From contig NC_087380.1 of the NCBI RefSeq assembly GCF_963675165.1, forward strand, positions 1,417,803 through 1,481,802: a DNA stretch of 64,000 bases. Direction: 5' to 3'. A program made the position numbers and the translations under genes. This DNA is from Halichondria panicea (lineage: Eukaryota; Porifera; Demospongiae; Suberitida; Halichondriidae). The notes under the pieces were generated by a model that saw only the letters and a program-made list of their open reading frames with translations, ran no database searches and was not told the DNA's origin. Every line of letters begins with the position of its first letter. Within the stretch, counting starts at the first letter, position 1. Below are positions 20,885 through 33,000 of the stretch, one piece after another.

Positions 20885-23800
20885 TTTTGGCAGTTTATGC
20901 TGAATTGCACTATCCCTTGACAACCTCAGGGAAAAATGTACTATAAAAAACTACCATTTCTTTGTAAAAACCTCGTCAATTGCACATTATTTTTCCTAAA
21001 ATGTATTGAAAACATGGATACCATTCATCTGATAACATTATTACCATGGTTACTATCTTCCAAATATGACTAAGTTACATTACCAATAGTTTTGAAAATG
21101 CTGCCTCCAATACCAAGTTGTAGAAGCAACATTGGTATCAAAAGAATGCTCTTAGTGAGATCTACTGGATATTTGGTGTGAACTCATCTATTATAGCAAC
21201 TTTATTGAAAAAAACTGCGTATGATTTGAATGCCTACTGTATAAAATACGTGATAGCAGCCCTAAATATCCACCCTTGTTTCTATTACACTGTATAGTAA
21301 GAGCTTTCTTTTGATACTAATACAATGAAAGTGATTATTGGAGGCAGCGTTCTTTGAATAGCAAGTTAACGTACACAACAAGGCAGTAACCATGGTAACG
21401 ATGTTATAATCCCTGATCCATTTTACGTATATAATGAATCCCGAATCTGAAAGGTACACAATGAAACCATTAATTACACAATTACAATGAATAGATTGCA
21501 ATGCACCCTCATTTATGGCCTATAATTATTTGTGAAACGGCCTTAACCCCAACATGCATGTGCTGGACTAAACGCAGTGCTATGGTGAGTACACTCACAT
21601 ACCGTAATAGCGGGAAATTTTCACTGTTTGGCTCCAGAGCCCTCAGCAGAAATGTTGGTGGGTTCTATATTCGCGGTTCAATGCTAGGAAACCACACCCA
21701 CCAATAGCTGTGCATGTGAAATACCGGTGTGAAGTTTTGATTAAGTCAACCACAACATAAACAGAAACATAATTATGATATACTATACGTGTGCATGTAC
21801 TGGTTGTGGTTGTGGTCAAGATCAAATAAAATGTTTGTGGTATGCAGCTAACACCAGTGTCTTCCCACTACACTAACACTATGGTATTGAAAATCCGAGA
21901 GGGAGCAGCTAAACAAACAATGAGCTTATAAGTTTAGTAACATTGTACTATCATAAAATGATCCAGATGTCATTCAGAAATTCACAGAGCTGTGACAATG
22001 CACATAGTCATCAACTTTTGAAAGTCCCCTCCCAATACACGCAGTGCCACGTATAGATCAGTCACAGCAAGCTGTACAGAGACTATATAATACATAATTG
22101 CTAACTCTATCTATAACAAGTTCTGAAGGTGTCCCAACTATACAGCAAAATGAGTAGCAGAACGAATGGAACACCGGAGATTACATACGTACTTTGGGAC
22201 ATTGTACCAATAATACTTTCTTTCGTTATAGGTATCATAATAGCTGTGATACTTGGAATTTCGGCAGCATACTCAAAATGGGGCAGGATTCGTGGAAACT
22301 CTCTCATTTATTGGCTGTATGGAGGTCACCACATTGTCGAAGTGAGTGGAGAGGAGTTAACCATTGATAATAATACAGTTGGCACAACGCCCGGACTAAA
22401 ATGCCTACGTTCTGTTTTGGTAATAAATGCCGCAACACTTGCAACACTTCTGACCATGATCTTCTTTGATACTTTCGTGATAAAGTCTTATCTTGGCTGT
22501 TTAGAAACTATCGACTGCTATATCAAAAATAATGATTTCTACAAACATCCCCTCAACTGTTCATATCCTCTTAATCAAGAGCAGGAAATGATATGCTACG
22601 AGTTCAATTTTGATTTCTTTCAATCATTCGCAGACACGGGAGGTATTCTAGTTGCGGTGACTCTTGGAGTAGTTCTCATGACAAAGATGTGGATCTGCTG
22701 TGGTGAACGCAAGTGCATTAGAGATAGAACATATCCTGGGTGTGCGTTGTGTGGCTGGAAATGTCTTTTCGTAGTGATTGTACTTGGAATCACAGGTGGA
22801 CTACTTGTGCTTATACACATAGCTACTCATCATAGAAGGCTTACAGATTTCAGACTTGTAGGCCATATACTCCAGCACGTAGCAGTGATCATTTCATTCG
22901 TCATTACAATATTTACCCCATGGTACAAGTTGGTAGACCCAGGGGTAGACGAAGAATCTGGCATGATACAAGACGGCAAAATACAACCCGTACAACCACA
23001 AAAGCAGGAAAAAGAGACATCGTCACTACTTAGTAAAAGTAAAAAGTGACTTGTATATATACGTGCCTTATAAACTTACCATATAGTAACAGTTAATTAA
23101 TTGACCTAGAAATATTTGTCTTTTGTACTGTATATATATATATGTGCATGTAAATGTTGTACATACGTGTCTTAAAGTAGTTAAAGCAAAGTCATATAAT
23201 TATAATAAAACTGAACTGTCTATACACCCAATATAATTATTGTACACACGAAAAAATGCACACATATAACAGCACTGTCAATCATCCATATACAACCTAC
23301 TGGTTGTAACAATTATCGGGTCAGGTTGCACATTTTTTGTTTTTTGTACAAAATTATGATAGCTATGTGCACAGTTTGCAAATTTCTAAGGTTGGAGCTA
23401 GTTTCTCATCTTACATACGTGATATCAGTAATGCAGGGATGTATGTGCCCACACTGGTTGGTATACGTATAGTGGTTGATACTAACCATCTCTATATAGA
23501 CAAAATAACCACCTCTTAGACTTATATAGTGTAGCTGGAGTCTTAGAGAAGTATGGTCCTTGGTGTTAGGATCCATGCAAAATTAACAAAAAGCAAAAAA
23601 GCCTCCCGAGACAACAAAACCAAGTCACAATCTAGCTTTCTACTTTAGTGACCCTTTTCCATTGTTCCTGCATGGTATGGGATCACTTCAGCTGTAAATA
23701 CGTAATAGTCCTATCTCGTAGTCTCGCGGGCCATACTTTAAAAATTGATACTACGTAGTATACTTTTATACGACAACCAAGCATCACTTTTTTCAGGTGT

Positions 23801-23955
23801 TGCATGCATGAGAATAAGCTTATGCGCATATGAAGGGTCCGACAATAATAGTTATGCAAGTTAGTCATGTACCGGGGTATAATATATTAGTTGTGCTACA
23901 AAACAAGTGAAAGTAAAAAGGTTGATAATAAAAACATAATTATGTTCTAGGTGTC
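20885..23955. repeat. Repeat unit carrying the 22150 five-TM gene
   Basis: This unit of about 3 kb is followed directly by a second diverged copy (23956-26250) in the same orientation and has an inverted copy at 12766-15705. Shared stretches include the noncoding segments 21000-21900 and 24010-24900, which match almost base for base. Confidence 0.85.
22150..23049 (+). CDS. Five-TM family protein (intact, 299 aa)
   Basis: ATG 22150 follows the leader GTCCCAACTATACAGCAAA. Predicted membrane segments are at about 18-39, 88-111, 157-178, 205-226 and 235-257. Conserved marks are WLYGG (55-59), ATLLTMIFFDTF before the loop, four loop cysteines (117, 123, 137, 149) with an N-glycosylation site (NCS 136-138), FADTGG (160-165) and TPWYKL (256-261). 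The glycosylation site and Cys pairs suggest the TM2-TM3 loop is outside, so the C-terminus would be inside. The tail is short, polar and Lys/Gln rich, with no LNV repeat. It is intronless. I know no named family with this motif set, so no function is given. Confidence 0.85.
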   Translation: MSSRTNGTPEITYVLWDIVPIILSFVIGIIIAVILGISAAYSKWGRIRGNSLIYWLYGGHHIVEVSGEELTIDNNTVGTTPGLKCLRSVLVINAATLATLLTMIFFDTFVIKSYLGCLETIDCYIKNNDFYKHPLNCSYPLNQEQEMICYEFNFDFFQSFADTGGILVAVTLGVVLMTKMWICCGERKCIRDRTYPGCALCGWKCLFVVIVLGITGGLLVLIHIATHHRRLTDFRLVGHILQHVAVIISFVITIFTPWYKLVDPGVDEESGMIQDGKIQPVQPQKQEKETSSLLSKSKK

Positions 23956-26250
23956 CCTTGACAACCTCAGGGATTTGTAAAAACCTCGTCAATTGCACAT
24001 TATTTTTCCTAAAATGTATTGAAAACATGAATACCATTCATCTGATAACATTATTACCATGGTTACTATCTTCCAAATATGACTAAGTTACCTTACCAAT
24101 AGTTTTGAAAATGCTGCCTCCAATACCAAGTTGTAGAAAGCAACATTGGTATCAAAAGAATGCTCTTAGTGAGATCTACTGGATATTTGGTGTGAACTTA
24201 TCTATTATAGCAACTTTATTGAAAAAAAATGCGTATGATTTGAATGCCTACTGTATAAAATACGTGATAGCAGCCCTAAATCCACCCTTGTTTCTATTAC
24301 ACTGTATAGTAAGAGCTTTCTTTTGATACTAATACCATGAAAGTGATTATTGGAGGCAGCGTTCTTTGATTAAAGTAAATAGCAAGTTAACGTACGCAAC
24401 AAGGCAGTAACCATGGTAACGATGTTATAATCCCTGATCCATTTTACGTATATAATGAATCCCGAATCTGAAAGGTACACAATGAAACCATTAATTACAC
24501 AATTACAATGAATAGATTGCAATGCACCCTCATTTATGGCCTATAATTATTTGTGAAACGGCCTTAACCCCAACATGCATGTGCTGGACTAAACGCAGTG
24601 CTATGGTGAGTACACTCACATACCGTAATAGCGGGAAATTTTCACTGTTTGGCTCCAGAGCCCTCAGCAGAAATGTTTGTGGGTTCTATATTCGCGGTTC
24701 AATGCTAGGAAACCACACCCACCAATAGCTGTGCATGTGAAATACCGGTGTGAAGTTTTGATTAAGTCAACCACAACATAAACAGAAACATAATTATGAT
24801 ATACTATACGTGTGCATGTACTGGTTGTGGTTGTGGTCATGGTGGTATGCAGCTAACACCAGTGTCTTCCCACTACACTAACACTATGGTATTGAAAATC
24901 CGAGAGAGAGCAGCTATAAACAAACAATGAGCTTATAAATTTAGTAACATTGTACTATCATAAAATGATCCAGATGTCATTCAGAAATTCACAGAGCTGT
25001 GACAATGCACATAGTCATCAACTTTTGAAAGTCCCCTCCCAATACATGCAGTGCCACGTATAGATCAGTCACAGCAAGCTGTACAGAGACTATATAATAC
25101 ATAATTGCTAACTCTATCTATAACAAGTTCTGAAGGTGTCCCAACTATATACAGCAAAATGAGTAGCAGAATGAATGGAACACCGGAGATTACATACGTA
25201 CTTTGGGACATTGTACCAATAATACTTTCTTTCGGTATAGGTATCATAATAGCTGTGATACTTGGAATTTCGGCAGCGTGCTCAAAACGGGGCAGGATTC
25301 TTGGAAACTATCTCATTTATTGGCTGTATGGAGGTGACGTCGTCAAAGTGAATGGAGAAGACTTAACCATTGATGATATTGAAGTTAAAAAAACGCCCAG
25401 ACTAAAGTGCCTGCATTCTGTTTTAGTAATAAATGCTGCAACACTTGCAACACTCCTCACCATGATATTCTGTGACACTTTCATAATAAAGTCTGATTTT
25501 GGGTGTTCAAAAACAATATTCTAGATAACAACTACAATGAACATCCCCTCAACTGTTCATATCCTCTTAATCAAGACAAAATAATTTGCTACGAGTTCAA
25601 CTTCGAGTTCTTTTAAGCATTCGCGGACACGGGGGGTATTCTAGTTGTGGCAACCATTGCTGTAGTTCTCATGACAAAACTATGGATCCGCTGCGGTGAA
25701 CGCGAGTGCATTAGCAATAGAAAATATCCTTGTTGTGCGTTGTGTAGCTGGAAACTTCTTTGTGTAGTGAGTGTACTTGGAATCACAGGTGGACTACTTG
25801 TGCCTATACACATGGCTACTCGTAGAAGGCTTACAGGTTTCAGACTTGTAGGCCATATACTCCAGCATGTATAGCGGTGATAATTTCATTCGTCATCACA
25901 ATATTTACCCCATAGTACAAGTTGGTAGACAGACCTCCCCACCCCTGGTAGACGAAGGACAACACAGCGGAGGACTACGCGACCATGACACATCAGTAAA
26001 TTAAAGCAGGAAAGTCGAGGCAAAGAAGAAGGGAGCCCATTACTTCATATACATGCAGTGACTTAATTGTACGTGTCTTATAAACTTACCATAGTAGCAG
26101 CTAATTAATTGACCTACAAATATTTGTCTGCAAATTATTTTGTACTACATGCATGTGCTTGTAAATGTTGAAATTAAACTTTTTACATACGTACGTGTCA
26201 TAATGATTATTACACTGTACACAGTCATGTAAACTGAATTGTCCATACAA
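23956..26250. repeat. Tandem second copy of the five-TM repeat unit
   Basis: The unit starts with the same CTTGACAACCTCAGGGA junction and follows the 20885-23955 unit through the noncoding part and the gene. The gene part (25159 onward) is more diverged and broken. Confidence 0.8.
25159..26015 (+). pseudogene. Five-TM family pseudogene
   Basis: From ATG 25159 the frame is intact through TM1, WLYGG and TM2, then stops at 25524 after a deletion in the Cys loop. Further on, TTTTAA replaces the Phe-Gln codons before FADTGG, giving another stop. The segment 25647-25874 keeps TM3-TM4. The end shows another frame break near the TM5 region and lost PWYKL. It is the third member of the 22150 group and is clearly dead. 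Confidence 0.85.
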
Positions 26251-26289
26251 TCATTGTCCCATCAACAGTAATAATTATGTACAATATCC

Positions 26290-26850
26290 CATGCACACAC
26301 GTACCTTCTCCATGAATCCTTTGCCAGAGAGCAGTGCTATCATGAAACTCAGTGCAGTGGATCTGAACTGTCTCAGTTGCTTCTCAGTGTGGGCCGCTAT
26401 ATTGAACAGTGCAGCGAAGGCAGCTGGATGCACAGACACTGTCAACTATAGTACTATAATTCAAATAAATGTGCATGGTACAAAATTTATGTAAACTTTT
26501 ACTATATATAGCTCCTGACACAACAGTATTGCCTGGGCACTAGAATTTTTGAAGGAATGCAGTAAGGGAGAAGTGCTGAATCAGCAGAGTAAGTCATCTG
26601 GATTCATCCACCAATGGAGGCAATAAAGGAATGCAAAAAGTAGAGTTATTGACAAACACATAATTAGCATTGCATACCTCCTCTCCTGTTTCTCTCCACA
26701 CTGCCCACACCCACACTAGTGAGGAGGTGTGTGTGAGAACATCATGTACTGTCAGTGTGTTAATGATGATTGTGTCAGTTGTTGTGCTGTCAGAGCTGTC
26801 ATAGACTGTAGAGATGATGAATGGTAAAGGTACCTCCCAGCTATAGCTGT
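26290..26850 (-). pseudogene. HEATR1 middle-exon fragments, copy D
   Basis: 26300-26440 matches the exon at 36931-37076, with its GTACCTTCTCCATGAATCC end, but lacks part of the exon. 26560-26630 matches the exon at 37284-37410. 26675-26740 matches part of the exon at 37531-37776. The order is as in the gene but with internal deletions. It sits right after the true last exon (27022), so a reader could mistake it for extra HEATR1 exons; it is upstream-exon material and out of place. Confidence 0.8.
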
Positions 26851-27021
26851 GCCTCCTTCCTTGTGAACTTATAATAAACATCGAGAATGGACTCTTCATT
26901 TTGTACTGAATGTCATTCTTCAAATAAATTATATCAGAGTGTGACTCCACACAGTAATTAATTCCCAATTTACAAAATAATTATACAGCACACATGTACA
27001 TGTGTCATTTTCCTAGCTACT

Positions 27022-30000
27022 CTAGAAGTACTGTTGTATTGGTTCTCCTAGTATCTGCTCAATGGTGGCCACCACCCTCTGAGTCAGCTGCTCCACCCCC
27101 TCACACTCGTCTGCACGGAAACAAGCATCACTATGAAACACACCTTCCAATAAAATGAACAAAACACCTCTATTGTTTTGGCAAGAATCAGCTATACAAA
27201 TCGAACTGATGCTTGCATACTGAGAATTGTGAAGTATACTGTATTTATACAGTATTGTTGAATTACAAGTTGTCCATTAGCAATGGAATGAAGGCTCGCC
27301 AATTGACGAGCAATATTAAGCAGCCAAATAGAAAATCCTCTATATACAGTACATCTAATGTAGCAATCAATACAGAGAGCGTTGCCATGCACACAAGACC
27401 CTCACCTTCCATGCATTCTGCCAGGAAGGGGACAGTCTCGGGCAGTAGGACCATAAACTCCTCCCCCAAACTCAGGTACGTCTCCTGGAGCACCTTCAGA
27501 GCAGACAAACGAATCTGGGGAACAATAAAACAGTTAATTACATTAGCCAACGTAGCTAATTGGAATGCTACGTACATGTACATAACTGGTGAAACTGAGA
27601 TCACTCACCTCTGATTTTGAGTGCTTTGTTTTGAGTAGCAATTGATAGTTGAGTGGTTTCCATAGCGAGTCTTTTCCAGCTGCCACTGCAAAGTGTGATA
27701 AGCAAGGCACCAAGTTAGTCTCCACTCTCTTGGAGTAGCACTCTGAGCCACCCATCGTGTTGGACACCTGTGTAGGGGAATGATCAGACATTGAGGTGTG
27801 GCTATATATCTGTGCTTTTTCGAAACTCATTAGACGGCTTTTCAGAGAGCCACAAAATGCATTTCAACTGTAAAAATGCAGAATCTTAAATATTATCAAG
27901 CTATAGCTGTCAAAACATTGGAAAAATCACCAAGGCTATTAGTGATTTTTCAGTCACTATACATATACGTATGTACCTGGTCCACAAGAGGTTGCATGAG
28001 AGTATCGAACCGCTCCTTGGTGAGGAAGCCACTCCCTCTATCGTAGGTGAAGCACTTGGTGAGGGTGTGCAGAATGTGGTCCAGCAGCTGACAACTCTTG
28101 GTGACGGGGGAGGCGCGGTCAAGTTCCAAATCCTCCATATCCTCATCAGGCGCATTGAACAGGGAGTCTGCACATGGGGATTGGTCATATATAGTAAATA
28201 ACTTTCGGAGGAAAAGGGTTCGGTTCTCAAACTTTGCTAAAAGCGATTTGGATTTATAACCCTTTACCGGTCAAAATGTTGTAATTTTTACAACAACAAT
28301 CTGGGAGGGAGCGTGCTATCAACTTGTGAATGCTGCATGATATTGGATTCTGTGGCAGATTGGATAGTATCATGAATGCGATTATCCTTTGATGTTCTGC
28401 TGAGCTGTTCAATTAGGACACTTAAAAAAAAAAAAAAAAAAAAAGGTTTAAAACAAGCTATACAGCATGTAGGACTGAGTAGTATCCATTGGTAGACCCT
28501 CTGGACTATCTTGGTAGCCATAGAATATTTTCGAAGAGGAAGCAGCAAGCCATTTGTGTACACAGGCACTTCACAAGTGGACACAAGCTCTACAATAGTC
28601 TACATGCTTGCTAAGCAGCTTAGTTGACCAGAGTGCAGCTTTTAAAGGCCACACATACTTCCATCGAGGCAGCAGCAAGGCATAAAATCGATGGTTAGTT
28701 TGTGCACAGCCATTGACCCACGCCCATCTCTACAAGCCATTAGCCACTTCATTTGGGGCGGAGATAACATCAAGCTAATTTGGTGGGTTGGGCTCAGATG
28801 CAAACTAAAGTGATGGAACTGTTCCAGATTTTCCAGATTGTGTGCGGCTGAACGGTAAAGGGATAAACACACAGTCACTAACTCCCTATCAGCTATTCAC
28901 AGACTTCAGATTGTTCATTGACGAACAGCTCCTATATACCAAATATTCTTTAGCTACATGTACTAAGCACGTGCGCTCACCTTCTCTGTCGTCATGGAGA
29001 GCGGTCAGGAGGGTGGTGATGTTCTTGATTATGTGGCCAGCAAATAGCAGAAACAGATTCTTCAGCTTTCCAGCAATACTGTATATAGGACAACACATAA
29101 CAACCATAACAGTGAAGCATTGATATACTGTAATACTGCAGGAATAGTACAGTGATAGAGGCCACCCTTGGCAGACCAACAATGGAACTAATAGCCGTTC
29201 AAAGATGCTCTATATAACGCTGGATCCCATTGTCCCACGTACTTATCTGCCAGATGGTAGAAGGTGATGAGCCTCTCTCTGGGAGCGCTGGTCTGGGTGG
29301 CCCAGTCCAAGAGCTGGATGAACATCGGTCTGAACAAAGCCTCAGATAGTTTGACCACCAACAAAGAGAAACCACGCACACACTCCGTCTCCACTGTCTC
29401 TATGGCAACCACCGGTAACTGGTCATCCTAAAACAAACAATTCAGAATAATTCCTTATCTACTACCGTATTACTAGAATATTTTGCTGGTGAAAAACCTT
29501 TGCAAATGAGCCACATCAGCAGAAAATTTGACCCTTTGCGATCTAGCTATTGTGTTCTGGCAAGGATCGTGTGTATTTACTAGTAATAATTTAGGTTTTG
29601 CGGATTTTATTCTTGCGAATTGATCAACCCTCGCAAAATTCGCAAATGTTTGATTCTCGCAAAACATTCAGTAATACGGTATGCTATTAAAAAATTGTAA
29701 AAGTTGCTCACTTGAGTTGCTCTGTAGTCGAGGGTAGCGGTAAAAACATTTAGGAGGACAGTGCTGTGACCTTTGACCTCGTCCTTGTTCATATGCTCGA
29801 TTGTTGTACTGAGCATGCCCAGTAGTGCAACCACACTCTCCTATAGCATCAGGTGATGCACACGACATAACATAATTCATTAGCATTCCCAACGTTTACA
29901 TGAAAAATGAGACAAAACAAATTCTCCTATATAATGATATTATAACATGGGCAGACTAACAGTACATGGCTGTATTATTGGTGACCATACTAGACAGGTT

Positions 30001-33000
30001 TCACTGTACACAGAAGCTTTAGAAGTCATTCCCCACAAACTGTACATTGAGCTAGTTCAAAACATCGCTATAGCTACCAATTCCTTCTATATAGAGGAGG
30101 TCACTAGCTCTTACTGGTTTCCCATGTTGCAGCACAGCTGGGTAGCACTTGAGGTAGGCAGGCAGTAACACTCGACTGGGCACACTCTTAGCAACACTTT
30201 GCCTAGAGCAATTGTGAAAGATTATATAGTGGTGGTACAACATGTATACTCAGCGCAAAATATTGACAGTTACATCACATAACTCTGACAACAGTTCGAA
30301 GTACTAAGAGTAAGACTGGAACCACGCCCCTTTCCTTTCCCATGGTCAAGAGATGATACACACATGACATTGTAGCTAGACTTGTATACCTCACTGCAGC
30401 GGACTCTTTGTTGAGGTCAGCGTTATCTCCACAGGTCAGAGAGGGATGGCATAACTATAGACACACGTAAAGAGTGAGAGTTAATGGTTTCATGGCCATG
30501 CACAGCTCACCTTGGTAACAATGTCGTTGATGTAAGAGCTGAGGAACTTTGGTAGTGCACTCACAATCATACCCAGTGCAGTAGCAGCACTCAACTGGAG
30601 GAGACCAGCACTGTACAGTGTGAGGGTGGTTGGTTCTGTAATACTATACCGACAGTAATGGAAGCTACATGTATATAGCTTACTTCAAGGCTGGCGGCTT
30701 ATTATAGTGGAGGCGAGGGGGGAGGTTGGAGAGGGTACGTACATGTATCTTACAGAATGCAATAAATATCATTTGGTATACTGACAGCTTAAATGTTTAA
30801 CAAGTATAAGCAGAAAGGGGAAAGAGAGAGGATAGTATATAACACACAACAGAATTAAGCTCCACTCAGGGGGAAGCTAATTTCAAGGATTACACTTACT
30901 TGTCATCTTGTGTCTTCCCGAGGGAGACCAGTATCAGTGGTAGTGCTGAGGGTAGTAGAGGGATTGAATGGGGGCCGAGAGAGGAGGTGGTCTCTCCCAC
31001 TGCTAACAGGGCATTGGACTTCACCTCACGAGGAGTGGGCTGACTCAAGAGGGAAAGCAATGGTCGTGCAGTCTAGAGAGAGTGTGTGTGTGCATGGGTG
31101 GTGCAGTTAGTTTCCAAGCTTATAGGAAGAGTACAGAGCAATAAACATTTAGCTACTGTACATAATGCTATACAATCATCGGGCCATTTTTGCTTAGACT
31201 TACCTTGACAAAGTGCTCGTGGTGTTTGCTGGCTAATCTTCTAGTGAGAAGTTTGACACTGTACAGAGCTGTCTGCCTCGTCACTGAAGGGGTGTGGTCA
31301 CTACATGCCACACCCACCAACACGTCCACTAGCTCAAGCATTGTGGGATCCTGCAGAGAGAGTACAGCTATGAATGGCAAATTGTACATTATATATGCAT
31401 CGAAATAGCACACAATAATAATTATTGTTATACACATAATTATTTGGAATCTGCATATTCATTACGGTTAGTGGCGCCCAATAGCAAAGGTATGTATGCA
31501 TGATATAATCGACAAGGTGAACCTTCTCACATTATCTACTTTTATTGTTAACCCTAAAGTCACACAATTAATGACTATCATTACAATGGCGCCATGTTAG
31601 CGAGGTTTGTAATAATTATGATAATGATTTAATGAGAATAGGAACCCAAATTAACCTGAAATCATGTAATTTATGAATATCATTATATAGTTGTGACGTG
31701 TTAGCGAAGGGTATGTAAGTGATAATCATTGACAAGATGACCGCCACCCACCCACTCACATGCTCGGCTGTGAATCTCATTTTGTTTTCTTCCAATCGCT
31801 TGTTGAGTATCTCCAATGCCTTCCTTTGTATGTCGCCAGTAGCAACTGTCTCCTCAGTAACCAACTGGGCTATAATGTCCAGGAAGGCTTGCGGAGACAA
31901 CAGAGAAATCACCTAAGTAGGTGGTGGGGAGGGGGGGGGGAGTTATAAAAATAGGAGGGTAATTGGCAATTGCAAGTGAGTGATCCCAGTGTATTATGCA
32001 TATTGCTAGTACTTCATAAGGAGTGTATGTGCATGGTATTGATCAGTTACTAATAGCGTACCTTGTCAGTGATGGTGTAGGTTTTGTTGATGAGTCCCTG
32101 CCAGTACTTTCCCTCCTTGTGGGGGAGAGTGGACCTGGTCTTGTTGAGGGCTAGAGAGTAACCCAACACTGTCTGGAGGAGCTTCAACACCACCTCTGCT
32201 GTGGCACTGGGGTCACACAAAGTCATCTGTGAGGATAAAGCCATAGTTAAGACATTTTAAAACAGTCAATAACACTCAGTGATCTGATGTTAAAATTCAT
32301 TGCATTCAATTGATCTGCGATCAGGGAACACATGAATAACGATGTAGTTCACACAAGTGTCTCCATACTAGCCTATAAAATGACTGATTTATTGTCACAG
32401 CGTCAACAACTACAGTTATTGAAGAATCTATCTAAAGGTGCAACAGCTACGGCAAAAATGCGTAACCGAACATATCTGGAGATTGAATACTTTTATTGGG
32501 ACGTTCTACCAATAGGAATATCGTTAATAGCAGGTATCATATGTCTACTGATACTTTGTTTCGTAAACAGCACATGTTTCCAGAACTTTGGAAACCGTCT
32601 CATTCCTTGGCTGTATGGAGGCAAACTTATTGAAGTGAACGGAGAAAATGATCAATTACAAAATGCAGTTAGAAACCGAAATTGTATAAAACGTGTATTG
32701 ATGGTAAATGTTGTAACACTCGCAATACTCCTCCTCATGAGCTTCTGTGACACAGTCATAACACGGTCCGATTATGGCTGTACAGATAATATTGAGTGCT
32801 ACATTGAACATAACAACTATAATGAAACGCCTCTTGATTGTTCAGATACTCTTAATGAAGACAAGAATATAGTTTGCTACCAGTTAAAATTTGATTTCTT
32901 TCAAGCATTCGCGGACATGGGAGGTATTCTAACCGTGGCAACTCTTGGAGTATATTTCCTATTAATTCGTTGCAATAAAACAAACCCTGTTCGGAAAATA

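Noticed and set aside
26290..26850. Extra 3' exons of HEATR1
   Set aside because: They match upstream HEATR1 exons (36931-37776), are broken, and lie after the true stop codon at 27022.
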